DNA from: Enterococcus malodoratus ATCC 43197
Lineage (GTDB): Bacteria > Bacillota > Bacilli > Lactobacillales > Enterococcaceae
Assembly (NCBI RefSeq): GCF_000407185.1
Contig: NZ_KE136482.1
Location: 744,001 to 808,000 of the forward strand
Length of the DNA stretch: 64,000 bases
Reading direction: 5' to 3'
Under the pieces are notes generated by a model. That model was not told where the DNA came from, ran no database searches, and saw only the letters and a list, made by a program, of their open reading frames with translations. The number at the start of each line of letters is the position of its first letter. Positions within the stretch are counted from its first letter, which is position 1. Both the position numbers and the translations under genes were made by a program. Below are positions 20,798 through 29,649 of the stretch, piece by piece.

Positions 20798-20803
20798 CCT
20801 ATT

Positions 20804-20826
20804 ACCGTCAGATATGACGGTTTTTT
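20804..20826 (+). terminator. Terminator after the CPBP gene
   Basis: ACCGTCA-gata-TGACGGT hairpin followed by six T, 7 bp after the stop codon. Confidence 0.85.
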
Positions 20827-21316
20827 CATCATAACAAGCATGTCCCTACTGATTTCATTTCTCTGTACTTCACATTCTGCTATTTATTAAGAAAGCATTA
20901 ATATTGGGATTGTGCACGTCGTCACGCACAACTTGTTTCTACTTAAATAAAGGCCGACTCTTTCCAAAGGCATTGATATGACAACCTTTCAACTTGTTCA
21001 CAAAACTTTATCTTTGTCAAAGTGTTCAAAATTGAATTTGCTCCTGAAAATTGCAGCTATTTCTATCCTCTTTTCTCGGCTGCCCCTATGAAACCAACCT
21101 TTCCAATAAACCAATCGTAAAAAAGCTTGCATTTTTGATGCCCAAATGCAATTTTCACGGGTTTGACCTATTTTTATTTTGTGCTTTATTGTTAAGTCAC
21201 CGGACGAAATAAAAATGCTGAGCATTAAACCACAAAGAAACTAGTAAAGGAAAAATCAAGTGAGAATATTGCATGCACTACCCTCACTTGCTTAAGAAAG
21301 AGAGGAAAAATATCAC
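20827..21316. other. Gap without a convincing gene
   Basis: 490 bp. A 75-codon minus-strand frame (20998-21225) has no ribosome site and no recognisable sequence, so it is not called. Inverted repeats CAAGTGAG / CTCACTTG (about 21258-21291) lie just upstream of the next gene and could form a leader hairpin. Confidence 0.3.
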
Positions 21317-21700
21317 ATGAATGAACAAACATTGTCTCATCGACAACTTTTCAATTTGAAATCGAAAACCTTAGAAAAACGAATTACCGACTATTATTAC
21401 GAAACACAAAATAGCAGTTTAACCATAAAATATATTTTAGCTTTGCGAGTAAGGCACCAACTTGGTGCGGAGGAGTTTGCTCATTTTCTGAAAGATCTTG
21501 TCCGAAAGATTTTTATGAATACCAAGGCTACTCGTACCATGAAACGTTTCTTTTACTACTTTCAGGATTATTTCATGGCACCTGAATGGCGTGCGTTAAG
21601 CTCAAAAGTATTTCCTGTACGAAACTTTGGTCAGAAGGCTATATCACTTTTCCGTTCATTAATCCCCTTTGCCCGTCCAGATGAAACGAATGAGACTTGA
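21317..21700 (+). CDS. Hypothetical protein upstream of the DUF2922 gene
   Basis: 127 residues, not recognised. It is basic and probably helical, soluble, with no signal peptide or membrane segment (MNEQTLSHRQLFNLKSKTLE at the start). AGAGAGG lies 12 bases before the ATG. It ends 47 bp before the likely start of the DUF2922 gene, so the two are probably cotranscribed. High Arg/Lys and aromatic content suggests a nucleic-acid- or protein-binding role, but this is only a guess. Confidence 0.6.
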   Translation: MNEQTLSHRQLFNLKSKTLEKRITDYYYETQNSSLTIKYILALRVRHQLGAEEFAHFLKDLVRKIFMNTKATRTMKRFFYYFQDYFMAPEWRALSSKVFPVRNFGQKAISLFRSLIPFARPDETNET

Positions 21701-21747
21701 GATTAACTAATTACCTTCGCAAAAAAATAAGAGAAAGGACAATCAAA

Positions 21748-22335
21748 ATGATAAATAATCAACATGATTTAGTTGCGACATTTACAAATGGTCTAGGAAA
21801 AGAACACAACTGGACGTACAAAGATGTGAACCCTGATCTGCCAGCACCAGCAATCAAAGATGCTTGCGAATTACTGACGAACTTAGATATTTTTGAACAA
21901 AACGGCGTAAAACTATTTGATTCTATTGTTACGGCAAAGATCGTGACGACCAAAGAGACTGAGATTTTCGATGTGAAGAATGATCCAAAAAATGAGGAAA
22001 AGCAACCTTTAGAAGAAGTGAAAACAGCGAAGGAAGAAGAATCTGCAGAACCGAAAATTGGAGAACTTGGCACAGTAAAGTGTGAAAATACTTCTGCCAG
22101 TTTCCCTGCTGTCTCGCTGCCAGATTCACAGGTTCTTAGAAATCCGAATCGTTTATCACAGAGAAATGGTAACGATTCAAAATCAATGATTAGGGCAAAA
22201 AAAATGAACAGACAAACTAATAACAAAATTCCACAGCCGCCGAATCTATCACCAGAAAAGACCATCGATAGTCTTCGGCAAAGATTCACCCAACTCTGGA
22301 ACAAAAACGGAACAGATAAGGAGGACCCTTCTTGA
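21748..22335 (+). CDS. DUF2922 protein with long charged C-terminal extension
   Basis: 195 residues from the ATG at 21748, preceded by GAGAAAGGA; the frame is open to 21697 without a ribosome site. Residues 1-72 match the DUF2922 pattern (LVATFTNGLGKEHNWTYKDV, then ELLTNLDIFEQNGVKLFDS). This small domain normally is almost the whole protein. Here about 120 extra residues follow: first acidic (EEKQPLEEVKTAKEEE), then polar and basic, ending RFTQLWNKNGTDKEDPS. DUF2922 function is unknown. Confidence 0.7.
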   Translation: MINNQHDLVATFTNGLGKEHNWTYKDVNPDLPAPAIKDACELLTNLDIFEQNGVKLFDSIVTAKIVTTKETEIFDVKNDPKNEEKQPLEEVKTAKEEESAEPKIGELGTVKCENTSASFPAVSLPDSQVLRNPNRLSQRNGNDSKSMIRAKKMNRQTNNKIPQPPNLSPEKTIDSLRQRFTQLWNKNGTDKEDPS

Positions 22336-22707
22336 AGGATATCTGATAAAACTAACGACAACTAAATTCTGCCCTTCTCTAACCAAATACACATAGGTAA
22401 ACTTGCTCTAACCGTCATCTCTCCACTCCGGAATGGATGTGATGCGAGGTTGGGCACGCTTATTCGATATGCCTAGCGCTGATTGGAGTAGTCTATATCG
22501 GCTGTAAGACAAATATCCCTGCGATTAAAAATCGCAGGGGCAGTTTACTTTAACTATAGAATGACTTTTGTCCTCAGTGAACGAGACACAGCCAAATTAT
22601 TTGGTCCTATAATAAGCCAGAGAATATTTCATCGATCACTTCATTTCATCGCTGGTATGATTTAAACCCAATTAATTAATATAATCCAGCTTTTCAGCCG
22701 CTTAAAA
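22336..22707. other. Intergenic region between convergent genes
   Basis: Holds the terminator at 22517-22545 and otherwise no recognisable gene. The stretch 22380-22500 is slightly more GC-rich and could be a remnant, but no reading frame is assignable. Confidence 0.3.
22517..22545 (+). terminator. Hairpin terminator downstream of the DUF2922 gene
   Basis: Stem CCCTGCGATT / AATCGCAGGG with a 4-base loop. The T-run is short, so it may act from either side of this convergent gap. Confidence 0.6.
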
Positions 22708-23597
22708 TCATTGGGTTATTTGAATGTAGCGATCTCCAGGACTATAAGCGTTCAAGTTCAAAAATAAATTACTGTATTCTATGTTTGCCAAGATGTAATT
22801 GACGGTAAACGTGGCTGTTTCTCCCGGTAAAATGGGATGAGCATCGACTTCTTCTTCAACTATATGATCAACAACTTTTCCAACTGTTGTTGGTAAAGGA
22901 TAGGCCGGAGTTTCTAAATAGTAGAAAGTATTGAATGGGTCTGACGGTATTTTATGAATATAGGTTGTGTCTGTAGGTAAGTCAGTATAAAAATCCCCTT
23001 GTTTAGCTAAACGCCTTAACTGTATATAAGGCGAGTAATTGATTGTTTTTTCAGTCAGATTTTTGACCTTTAATTCAATCTCTAGATATTTTGGTCTTAC
23101 TTCAAATTCTCTGATTTCTTTGTTTACCGTATGTTTTCCATCACCTAGTACGTATTCTGTCGCTATCATAGGTTTAAGCTTCCCTTTTTTATCCCATTCC
23201 TCACCGAATGAGTCGTTGCTATCATAGGTTCCGGCTTTTATCTGTTTATTTAAGATGGCCAATTGTTTCGAAGCGATTGTATCACTAAGTGTTGCTTTGA
23301 CCACAGTGAGTTCCTCCAGAGGGTTACCATTAAGATCAATAGTGTTGATTGCCTCATTAAGTTGGACTACCTCACTTTTGTTATTTATATCTAACATCAT
23401 CGGTTCAATACCCTCTGAGATTTTTGAAATCTTTTCGCTAAAATCATCCGGGCTCATGTATTCGATTGCACGGGTGGCTTCTTCTTTAGTAGCTACATTA
23501 GTAAGAGAAAGATTTTGTAGTGACCCCCAAAAGTTAGACTTTTTTCGGAGTGGAGAAATCCACTCCTTTTTTTTGTTGCTTTTATTGTCAATTCTAT

Positions 23598-24611
23598 TTA
23601 GGCAGCTTTCAATGCCGTCTCTCTAAATTGTACCGGACTCTGCCAATTGAGTTTTCCTTTCATACTTTCATGGTTATAGTAGTGAATATAATCATCAATG
23701 ACCCGCTTCAATTCATTAAAGCTATGGTATTCTCGTCCGTGATAGATTTCCTGTTTCAACAGACTGAAAAAATTCTCCATGATCGAATTGTCCAAGCAAG
23801 TACCTTTACGGGACATACTTTGGAAGATTTTATATTCTTTCAACTTATGATTGTAAGCTTTCATTTGATAGGCCCATCCTTGATCGGAATGAAACGTGCG
23901 TCGATAAACGCAGTCTTCCGTTACATGAATCGCTTCTTCTAAAGCCTCCATGATCGCCAATGCGTTCGGTTTCTCTGAAATGCGATAAGAGATAATCTCG
24001 CTGTTGTACATATCTAAAAATGGATCAAGATACAGTTTCTTTTCACGAATAATACCAGATTTGTCCGGTTCAAAATACTTTAGCTCTGTCGTATCTGTTG
24101 TAATCTTTTGATGACAAATGCTTGTGTAAAAGCGTCGATGAATTCGATTTTTCGCAAGCGTTCCGATCTTCCCACGATAAGAGTTATAGCGGCGGGATTT
24201 TCTCGTGAAGGAACGGACTTCTAGTCCTAGCTTTCGAATCAAACGTTGCACTTTCTTTTTGTTTACATGGAATCCTCGATCTTTCAGTTCATTTGTCATA
24301 CGTAAGCAGCCATAATTTGTATGTTTCTCTCTTATTTTAAGCATTTCCTCTTCGATTTCCTGATCTGGATTTTCGCGATCAAACCGTTTTTGCCAATACA
24401 TAAAGGTTGATTTAGGAAATTTCAAGGTTTCAAGAAGCTCAATTAATTTGAATGATCCTCGGAGGCTGTCGATGATTCGCGCGATTGATTCGTTCGTCTT
24501 TGTTGGGCTTCCTGTTTTCGCAGCTTCCTCAATTCTTTTAAAAAGGCATTCTCGATCTGAAGGGAACGCACTTGTTTTTCTAGTCTTTATTTTACAATAC
24601 AAGTGCAACAC
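23598..24611 (-). CDS. IS3-family transposase OrfB (interrupted element)
   Basis: DDE transposase part of the IS150-like element. The HTH_21 region (about 95-150; YGCLRMTNELKDRGFHVNKK) precedes the rve integrase core with TDTTELKYF, FLDMYNSEIISYRI, FHSDQGWAYQM and the Glu in CLDNSIMENFF. In the intact element it would be made as an OrfAB fusion by -1 frameshifting. Its 5' region, up to 24585, is separated from orfA by IS30, so fusion is impossible here. The first 15-20 residues are read from IS30 sequence. Confidence 0.85.
   Translation of the reverse strand: MLHLYCKIKTRKTSAFPSDRECLFKRIEEAAKTGSPTKTNESIARIIDSLRGSFKLIELLETLKFPKSTFMYWQKRFDRENPDQEIEEEMLKIREKHTNYGCLRMTNELKDRGFHVNKKKVQRLIRKLGLEVRSFTRKSRRYNSYRGKIGTLAKNRIHRRFYTSICHQKITTDTTELKYFEPDKSGIIREKKLYLDPFLDMYNSEIISYRISEKPNALAIMEALEEAIHVTEDCVYRRTFHSDQGWAYQMKAYNHKLKEYKIFQSMSRKGTCLDNSIMENFFSLLKQEIYHGREYHSFNELKRVIDDYIHYYNHESMKGKLNWQSPVQFRETALKAA
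24536..24542 (-). other. Probable -1 ribosomal frameshift site of the IS3 element
   Basis: Minus strand T-TTA-AAA fits the slippery pattern X-XXY-YYZ. It lies where the orfA frame (RLEKQVRSLQIENAFLKEL) and the orfB frame (KRIEEAAKTG) overlap. Confidence 0.5.
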
Positions 24612-25676
24612 GATGTGTTTCCCTAGTCTTTCTAATATAATTAAAACAAGGATTTTTCAGAGACGAAGGAGGAGCGATCATGGGAACATACAGACATTTA
24701 TCAATTAAGGAAAGAGAACTAATCTACCTTTATAACGGTATGGGCTTTTCAGTCCGCCGCACTGCAATACTGTTGAAACGAAGTCCGTCCACTATTTCAA
24801 GAGAGTTACGACGGCATACTGAGAGAAGATACTATTCTCCTCACTTCTCTCAAAATAGTTATAAGAAGAATCGTAGTCGCTGCGGTAGGAAAAGATTGTT
24901 AGCTAATCCGTCTCTAAGAAAAATCATCGAACCTTTATTTCTGATACGTCAATGGTCTCCGGAACAAATAGTGCATCGTCTAAAACACGAAGATATCAAC
25001 GTTCAGGTGAGCTACAATACCATTTACCGAGCTATTTATCACGGACTGTTTAATAGCACTCTTTCCCGTGATAGTAAAGGTGCTATTCGCAAATTGCGTC
25101 ATCAGGGAAAGCAACGAAAAACCAAAGATTTTGAAGAAACTCGTGGGCATCTTCCTATTTCTCATGCAATACATGAACGTCCATCTGAAGCTGAATTGCG
25201 CTCTGAATTAGGACATTGGGAAATAGACACTGTGCATGGAAAAAAGGGAAAGAATTGCCTAGTGACTTTAGTAGATCGCAAATCGCGTTTTTTATTGGCG
25301 GGAAGAACTATGAATAAATCAGCAGCAGCTATTTACTCGTCTTTGGACAGTTTACTAGTCTCGTTAAATCCAATGAACTTGAAAAGCATTACTTCCGATA
25401 GAGGTTCTGAATTTGCATTACATTCAGACATTACTAAAAAACATTCGGTTGAGTTCTATTTTTCTGATCCTTACTCGCCATGGCAAAGAGGAACAAACGA
25501 GAATACAAATGGATTGATTCGTGAGTACTTGCCTAAGAGAAAAGATATAGGAGACTATACAGACGAGTTTATAGAGCAATTCGTTGACAAAATGAATCTT
25601 AGACCTAGAAAATGTTTAGGCTGGAAAACACCATATGAAGTCTTTTATGATAAAGTGTTGCACTTAATTTGATAAT
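24586..25676 (+). mobile_element. IS30-family element nested inside the IS3 element
   Basis: About 1.09 kb, with imperfect terminal repeats sharing AAGTGCAACAC near each end (left 24598-24612, right 25655-25668). Removing it with a 2-bp duplication (TC on the plus strand) restores the IS3 orfA frame, joining DRIKER to LEKQVRSLQ. The exact ends are uncertain by a few bases. Confidence 0.75.
24680..25672 (+). CDS. IS30-family transposase (nested copy)
   Basis: 330-residue DDE transposase. The N-terminal HTH (LSIKERELIYLYNGMGFSVR, RSPSTISRELRRH) is followed by a catalytic core with LGHWEIDTVHGKKG (first Asp), ITSDRGSEFALH (second Asp) and the Glu in RGTNENTNGLIREY. A full-length, apparently intact gene with AGGAGCGATC upstream of the ATG. 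It could still be mobile. Confidence 0.9.
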   Translation: MGTYRHLSIKERELIYLYNGMGFSVRRTAILLKRSPSTISRELRRHTERRYYSPHFSQNSYKKNRSRCGRKRLLANPSLRKIIEPLFLIRQWSPEQIVHRLKHEDINVQVSYNTIYRAIYHGLFNSTLSRDSKGAIRKLRHQGKQRKTKDFEETRGHLPISHAIHERPSEAELRSELGHWEIDTVHGKKGKNCLVTLVDRKSRFLLAGRTMNKSAAAIYSSLDSLLVSLNPMNLKSITSDRGSEFALHSDITKKHSVEFYFSDPYSPWQRGTNENTNGLIREYLPKRKDIGDYTDEFIEQFVDKMNLRPRKCLGWKTPYEVFYDKVLHLI

Positions 25677-26111
25677 TCCTCGTTCCTTAATTCGGTCGCG
25701 TTCTTCAGGTGTTTCCTTATTTGTCTTTTTAGTTTCTTTTTTCTTAGACACGATGGTTGGACGTCCTTTCGGTTTTGAGAGTCCGTCTAAACCTTCTGCA
25801 CGAAAGTTTTTCATCCAGTTGGCAATTAGCGTAGGGTTATTCATCCCTAATTGATTCGCCACTTCACGATAGGACAGCTCACTTGTTTGATATAACTCTA
25901 TCGCATCCATCTTAAATTGAACAGAATAAATTTGATTTTGCCGTTTTCGAAGGAGTCCTTCTTCGCCGAATTCTCGATAGACATTGATCCAATCTTTTAC
26001 TTGTCTTTCAGACTTTATCCCGTGTTTCTTTGATAAATATTTCGCTCCTCCTTTCCCGTCAAGATACTCTTGAACGATTTTTACCTTGAGTTCAAAACTA
26101 TATTTAGCCAT
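25677..26111 (-). pseudogene. IS3-family OrfA, 3' end replaced by IS30 sequence
   Basis: OrfA of the IS150-like element. Two helix-turn-helix segments are visible (SKKHGIKSERQVKDWINVY, YREVANQLGMNNPTLIANWM), followed by the basic KPKGRPTIVSKKKETKK linker. The IS-derived reading ends at about 25677 (ERDRIKE); the frame then runs into IS30 for some 20 codons to a stop at 25605. The leucine-zipper and frameshift part is cut off and lies on the other side of IS30. Confidence 0.8.
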
Positions 26112-26845
26112 AAAAATACCGACCTCCCGAAGTTAGATTTTTGGTCTAACTTTTGGGGGTCGGTACATTATCAAGGATTTTTTTTATGTCCTTTTCCGAG
26201 ATATCCCCATAGCATTTCAGTTCAACAAACTTGTTTTCTTTTTCAAAGAATTTCCTAGCTATAGTAGCCTCTTTCCCCGCAAAATCATCTAGTTTTTCAA
26301 CAATATAGGCTGACCCACTTGAAAGCTTGATTTCTTTGTAATCCTTTACGTAGTCATCAATAACCTTATCTTTTTTATCTAATTCATACAGAGTGATGGT
26401 TACTCCTCGAGCGTTGTTCAAAGCCTCGAGGTTTTCTGCGCTATCAGAGGTAAAATCTGGCTCCTCATAAAATGATAATTCTCCTTGATCATCATTTACA
26501 ATAAAATAGGCTGGGACATAGTCTGCCACTAGACGGTAATTACCCGTATCCGGCTGCTGAGAAGCTGTTTTGTCGATTTTGGTTGTGAGCTGATAATCCT
26601 GTTTTTCAACGGTAATCCCCCAAAGTTTCGCTGCAATAAAGGTTCCTACAGGAAAGAAGAATAGTACTATAATTGCTATCATCAATAGCTTGCGCTTAGT
26701 AAAAGTCGCAAAAATAATTGGTTCTTTCTTTTTCAGCTGGATCTTATGCTTGATATTCTCTGTATTTTTAGAGGAAAAGCTGCTATCGTAATAGTTTAAA
26801 AGTTGATCGAGCTCTTCATCAGAAAGCTTACCCATTGGATAATCA

Positions 26846-27430
26846 TCATATCTTTTTGCCATTTCTATCTTCTCCTTTATTTAGTGAAAATAAAAAATCC
26901 ATATCTTGTTCAGCAAAAGCTTGCTGCAAGATTTTTTTCCCACGATAAAGATAATTATTAACCGTCTTTTGAGGGATTTTTAGATCACTGCTGATCATAG
27001 CCGGTGTATTTTCGAAAATATAGCGCTGCAAACAAATTTCACGCATTGGATCATTCAAACTGTTGATCAAATAAAATATTTCATTAATAAACTCGTTTTT
27101 TTCTTCCGCTGCTGCTAGATCATCCAGCGTGAAATTATCATTGAGCAGATAATCTTTTGGGTTGCGTTGAAGCTTATTAATGCTGAGACTCCTCGTAATC
27201 AATATTAGATAATTCTTGAGTGATCCGCGTTTCGGTTGATACTTTGCCGGGGACCTCCATACCCGTAAAAAGGCCTCACTTACAATTTCTTCAATATCCT
27301 GTGGATCATTATTTTTCCCTAGTATTGATAAGGAAACGACCCAAAGCAGTTTTGAATACCTGTCAACTAACATTTCGAAGGCTTCTTCGTTATGCTGCTC
27401 AATCCTTCGCAACAAGTCTAAGTCTTCCAA
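26846..27430 (-). CDS. ECF-type RNA polymerase sigma factor
   Basis: About 194 residues from a TTG at 27430. This start is chosen because AGGAGG lies 7 bases upstream, although the frame is open to 27475. Region 2 (about 10-75; NEEAFEMLVDRYSKLLWVVS) and region 4 (about 125-185; LKIPQKTVNNYLYRGKKIL) are clear. It overlaps the start of the membrane partner gene by 17 bp, a standard ECF sigma/anti-sigma arrangement. Since the partner is broken by ISs, the sigma factor may be unregulated. The regulon is unknown; it may include this operon. Confidence 0.85.
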   Translation of the reverse strand: MEDLDLLRRIEQHNEEAFEMLVDRYSKLLWVVSLSILGKNNDPQDIEEIVSEAFLRVWRSPAKYQPKRGSLKNYLILITRSLSINKLQRNPKDYLLNDNFTLDDLAAAEEKNEFINEIFYLINSLNDPMREICLQRYIFENTPAMISSDLKIPQKTVNNYLYRGKKILQQAFAEQDMDFLFSLNKGEDRNGKKI

Positions 27431-27581
27431 AATTATCCCTCCTCTTTTTACTGTTTCAGTCATATATATATACACAGAGAAATCGGAAATATACTAAATT
27501 TTTTTCAACTTTTTTATATCCGAAGAATGAGGCAACAAAAATTAACCGTTTACATTAAAGTATACACAATCGAAAAAGCAA

Positions 27582-27617
27582 AAAAAATCCACTCAACTAT
27601 TGATGAGTGGATTTTGT
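27582..27617. terminator. Bidirectional hairpin between IS30 and the sigma gene
   Basis: AAAATCCACTC / GAGTGGATTTT stem with A-run before and T-rich end after. It probably ended transcription from the right before IS30 inserted, protecting the sigma operon. Confidence 0.6.
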
Positions 27618-27790
27618 CACTGTCTATATGAATTGTATCTTATTAGGGATAAAAAAAGTGCACCATTTAACTGCCTAAATACCCATTATCTCAGGTATTA
27701 ATTGGATCACAGTTAAATAATACACTCTTGAGTGAATCATTTTAAACTTTGCTACAGCAAAACTTTTTTTCATCGTTTTACTATATCTTA
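27618..27790. other. Short noncoding gap before IS30
   Basis: AT-rich, no gene seen. Confidence 0.3.
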
Positions 27791-28842
27791 ATTGTCAAAT
27801 TAAGTTAGACAAATCATCAATACTTACGTAACTCAAAAATACTTCCAAAGGTGTTCGATAATCCAGTGATTTTCTAGGAATATTATTTCGTTTAGATGTG
27901 ACAGATTGAATAAAAGATTCATCTACTGAATTGAAATCCATAGATTTCAATAAACCATCTCTACGTAACAATCCGTTAGAATTCTCGTTTAGGCCTCTTT
28001 GAGACGGCGTTCCTGGATCAGCGAAATAAATGGCAATATCATTGGCATTACTGATTTGTTTCCAATTTGAAAATTCCTTTCCACAATCAAAAGTGATGGA
28101 TTTGAATAGATTTTTCGGTACAGATTCAAACCAATGATTTAATTTTTTTTCAATATCAATCGCTTGTCTACCACACGGTTTCAATGTGATGATAACTTTT
28201 GATAATCGTTCAACTAAGGTAATTACAGCACTTTTATGTTTCAGACCTACGATAGTGTCACCTTCAAGGTGACCAAACTCATTTGAGAATTGGCTATAAT
28301 CTTTTTCACGTTCATGAATAGAGCGGCGGAAAGCTTGTTTTCCACGCCTTTCTTGATGTCCATTCGGTTTACGCTTGCCTTTCATCGGTAAGTCAGAAGG
28401 ATTAAATAGCCCCTTTTTGAACATACGATAAATGGTACGAGCAGAACAACGAATAGGAAACGCTGCACGACCAACAATCACATCGGGTGTCCATCCTTGA
28501 ACAACCTTTCTTTGAATATATTCTGATTGTTCCTCGGGTAAAACAAGCGGGCGTCTACCACAGTTTGATTTGTTTTTCTTATACTGTTGATAGTATTCTA
28601 AGGCTGATTTTCCTTGCTTGAAGAATAGGTATACTTTATGGATCGTTTGTCTTGAACGATTCAAGCAATGCGCAGTTTTCGCAACAGATTGATTTATTTT
28701 GAAATAAGACTCTATCATTACAAGTTCATCCGTTGTAAGATGGGTATAGGTCATTTGTACTCACTCCTTATAATTCTTTGGTCAGAACTATTTTGAGTGT
28801 AGCACAAATGGCTTTTTTAGTTGTCTAGCTTAATTTTACAAT
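27791..28842 (-). mobile_element. IS30-family element (second type)
   Basis: 1052 bp bounded by 22-bp inverted repeats with two mismatches (27791-27812 and 28821-28842; core AAATTAAG.TAGACAA). A transposase gene fills it. No clear target duplication was recognised. It differs from the nested IS30 at 24586. Confidence 0.85.
27795..28754 (-). CDS. IS30-family transposase
   Basis: 319 residues. The N-terminal HTH (HLTTDELVMIESYFKINQSV, HCLNRSRQTIHKVY) precedes a DDE core with FGHLEGDTIVGLKH, ITFDCGKEFSNW and the Glu in RGLNENSNGLLRRD. AAGGAGTGAG precedes the ATG. The stop lies inside the terminal repeat. The gene looks intact. Confidence 0.9.
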   Translation of the reverse strand: MTYTHLTTDELVMIESYFKINQSVAKTAHCLNRSRQTIHKVYLFFKQGKSALEYYQQYKKNKSNCGRRPLVLPEEQSEYIQRKVVQGWTPDVIVGRAAFPIRCSARTIYRMFKKGLFNPSDLPMKGKRKPNGHQERRGKQAFRRSIHEREKDYSQFSNEFGHLEGDTIVGLKHKSAVITLVERLSKVIITLKPCGRQAIDIEKKLNHWFESVPKNLFKSITFDCGKEFSNWKQISNANDIAIYFADPGTPSQRGLNENSNGLLRRDGLLKSMDFNSVDESFIQSVTSKRNNIPRKSLDYRTPLEVFLSYVSIDDLSNLI

Positions 28843-28858
28843 CGGCGATATTAAACGT

Positions 28859-29644
28859 TTAATCCGCGTTTTCTTTTATTTCTTCTATTACTTGAACTAC
28901 TTGGGCGAATCTCTTAGGGTCGCTGCCGAAGCGGCCGATTAGAACGCCGTCGATGTTTTCATCTTTTACTAGTAGCCGTGTGTTTTCGGGACTGACTGAA
29001 CCGCCGTAAATAATGCGAACATTTTGTGCTGCTTCGTCAGTGAAAAAGTCAGCGATGATTTTTCGGATCATCTCGCCTACCTTATGCACTTGAGGTGCGG
29101 AGGCCGCTAAGGTTTTTCCGACTACCCATTTTGGTGTGTAGGCGATAATTATTTTGTTGATTTCTGAAGCAGCTATATCAAGCGTATCTATATAAAGTTG
29201 TCTTCTTAATTGAAGCTCGATTTCATGATAATCATCGGTCTTATCTTTCTCGCCTACACACAGGATTGGAATCAAGCCGTTTTCCAAAGACAAACGAACT
29301 TTTTTATTGATAATCTCATCCGTATCGCCGAACAATTCACGCCGTTCCCAATGACCGATTTCGACGTATTTCCCGCCAATATCAATCAGTGATTCAATCG
29401 AATATTCACCTGTATACTGACCATGTTTATAGGGTGCGATATTTTGAGCTCCCAGAAGTACGGTAGTATCCTTGGTGACTTCTGAAACAAACGGCAATGT
29501 TCCAATTGATGGGAAAATAATTTTTTCTATCTCCGTATCGTTGTTAAGTTCCTTGATTATTTCAGAAGCAAAATTTACTGCATCTATTTTTTTGTTTTGT
29601 CTCATTGCCCAACTCATAGCAACAACAGGTTTTCGAATTGACAT
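28859..29644 (-). CDS. Triosephosphate isomerase-like protein lacking catalytic Lys and Glu
   Basis: 261 residues with a TIM-barrel sequence of the TpiA family. VEIGHWERRELFGD keeps the electrophilic His. IIYGGSVSPENT and DGVLIGRFG give the phosphate-binding loops. However, the N-terminal motif that normally holds the catalytic Lys (NWKMN-like) reads MSWAMRQN, and the catalytic Glu of AYEPxW is Thr (AYTPKWVVGK). The paralogue at 34762 has both residues. It is the last gene of the DhaK/DhaL operon, 5 bp after dhaL. It may bind a sugar phosphate, act in a different reaction or partner the active enzyme; TIM activity is unlikely. Confidence 0.8.
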   Translation of the reverse strand: MSIRKPVVAMSWAMRQNKKIDAVNFASEIIKELNNDTEIEKIIFPSIGTLPFVSEVTKDTTVLLGAQNIAPYKHGQYTGEYSIESLIDIGGKYVEIGHWERRELFGDTDEIINKKVRLSLENGLIPILCVGEKDKTDDYHEIELQLRRQLYIDTLDIAASEINKIIIAYTPKWVVGKTLAASAPQVHKVGEMIRKIIADFFTDEAAQNVRIIYGGSVSPENTRLLVKDENIDGVLIGRFGSDPKRFAQVVQVIEEIKENAD

Positions 29645-29649
29645 TTGTA

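Larger units (their letters stand above)
23515..26166 (-). mobile_element. IS3-family (IS150-group) element, interrupted by an IS30 element
   Basis: Ends share TGACCCCCAAAAGTTAGAC-type inverted repeats (left from 23515, right to 26166) and are flanked by ATT direct repeats (23512-23514 and 26167-26169). The element carries orfA (from 26111) and orfB (23598-24611) on the minus strand. Without the nested IS30 it would be about 1.56 kb, normal for the group. It lies in the sigma-partner gene. Confidence 0.85.
22708..26862 (-). pseudogene. Membrane partner (anti-sigma-like) of the ECF sigma factor, split by nested ISs
   Basis: The N-terminal part (26862 to 26167) encodes a cytoplasmic domain with LSDEELDQLLNYY, one membrane segment (LLMIAIIVLFFFPVGTF, about residue 72) and an extracellular domain. 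The C-terminal part (23514 to 22708) encodes the rest of the extracellular domain, rich in beta structure and similar in style to DUF4352/DUF5643-type domains. If the insertion 23515-26166 and one 3-bp ATT duplication are removed, the frame closes exactly: 1500 bp, 499 residues, joining ILDN to LSLTNVATKEEA. It overlaps the sigma gene by 17 bp, as sigma/anti-sigma pairs do. The insertion should free the sigma factor or abolish the sensor. Function is inferred. Confidence 0.75.

Noticed and set aside
20998-21225. 75-codon minus-strand frame
   Set aside because: No ribosome site, no recognisable sequence and no conserved neighbour; treated as noncoding.
21759-22361. 200-codon frame opposite the DUF2922 gene
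   Set aside because: Shadow of the well-supported plus-strand gene; Ser/Phe-rich composition typical of antisense frames.
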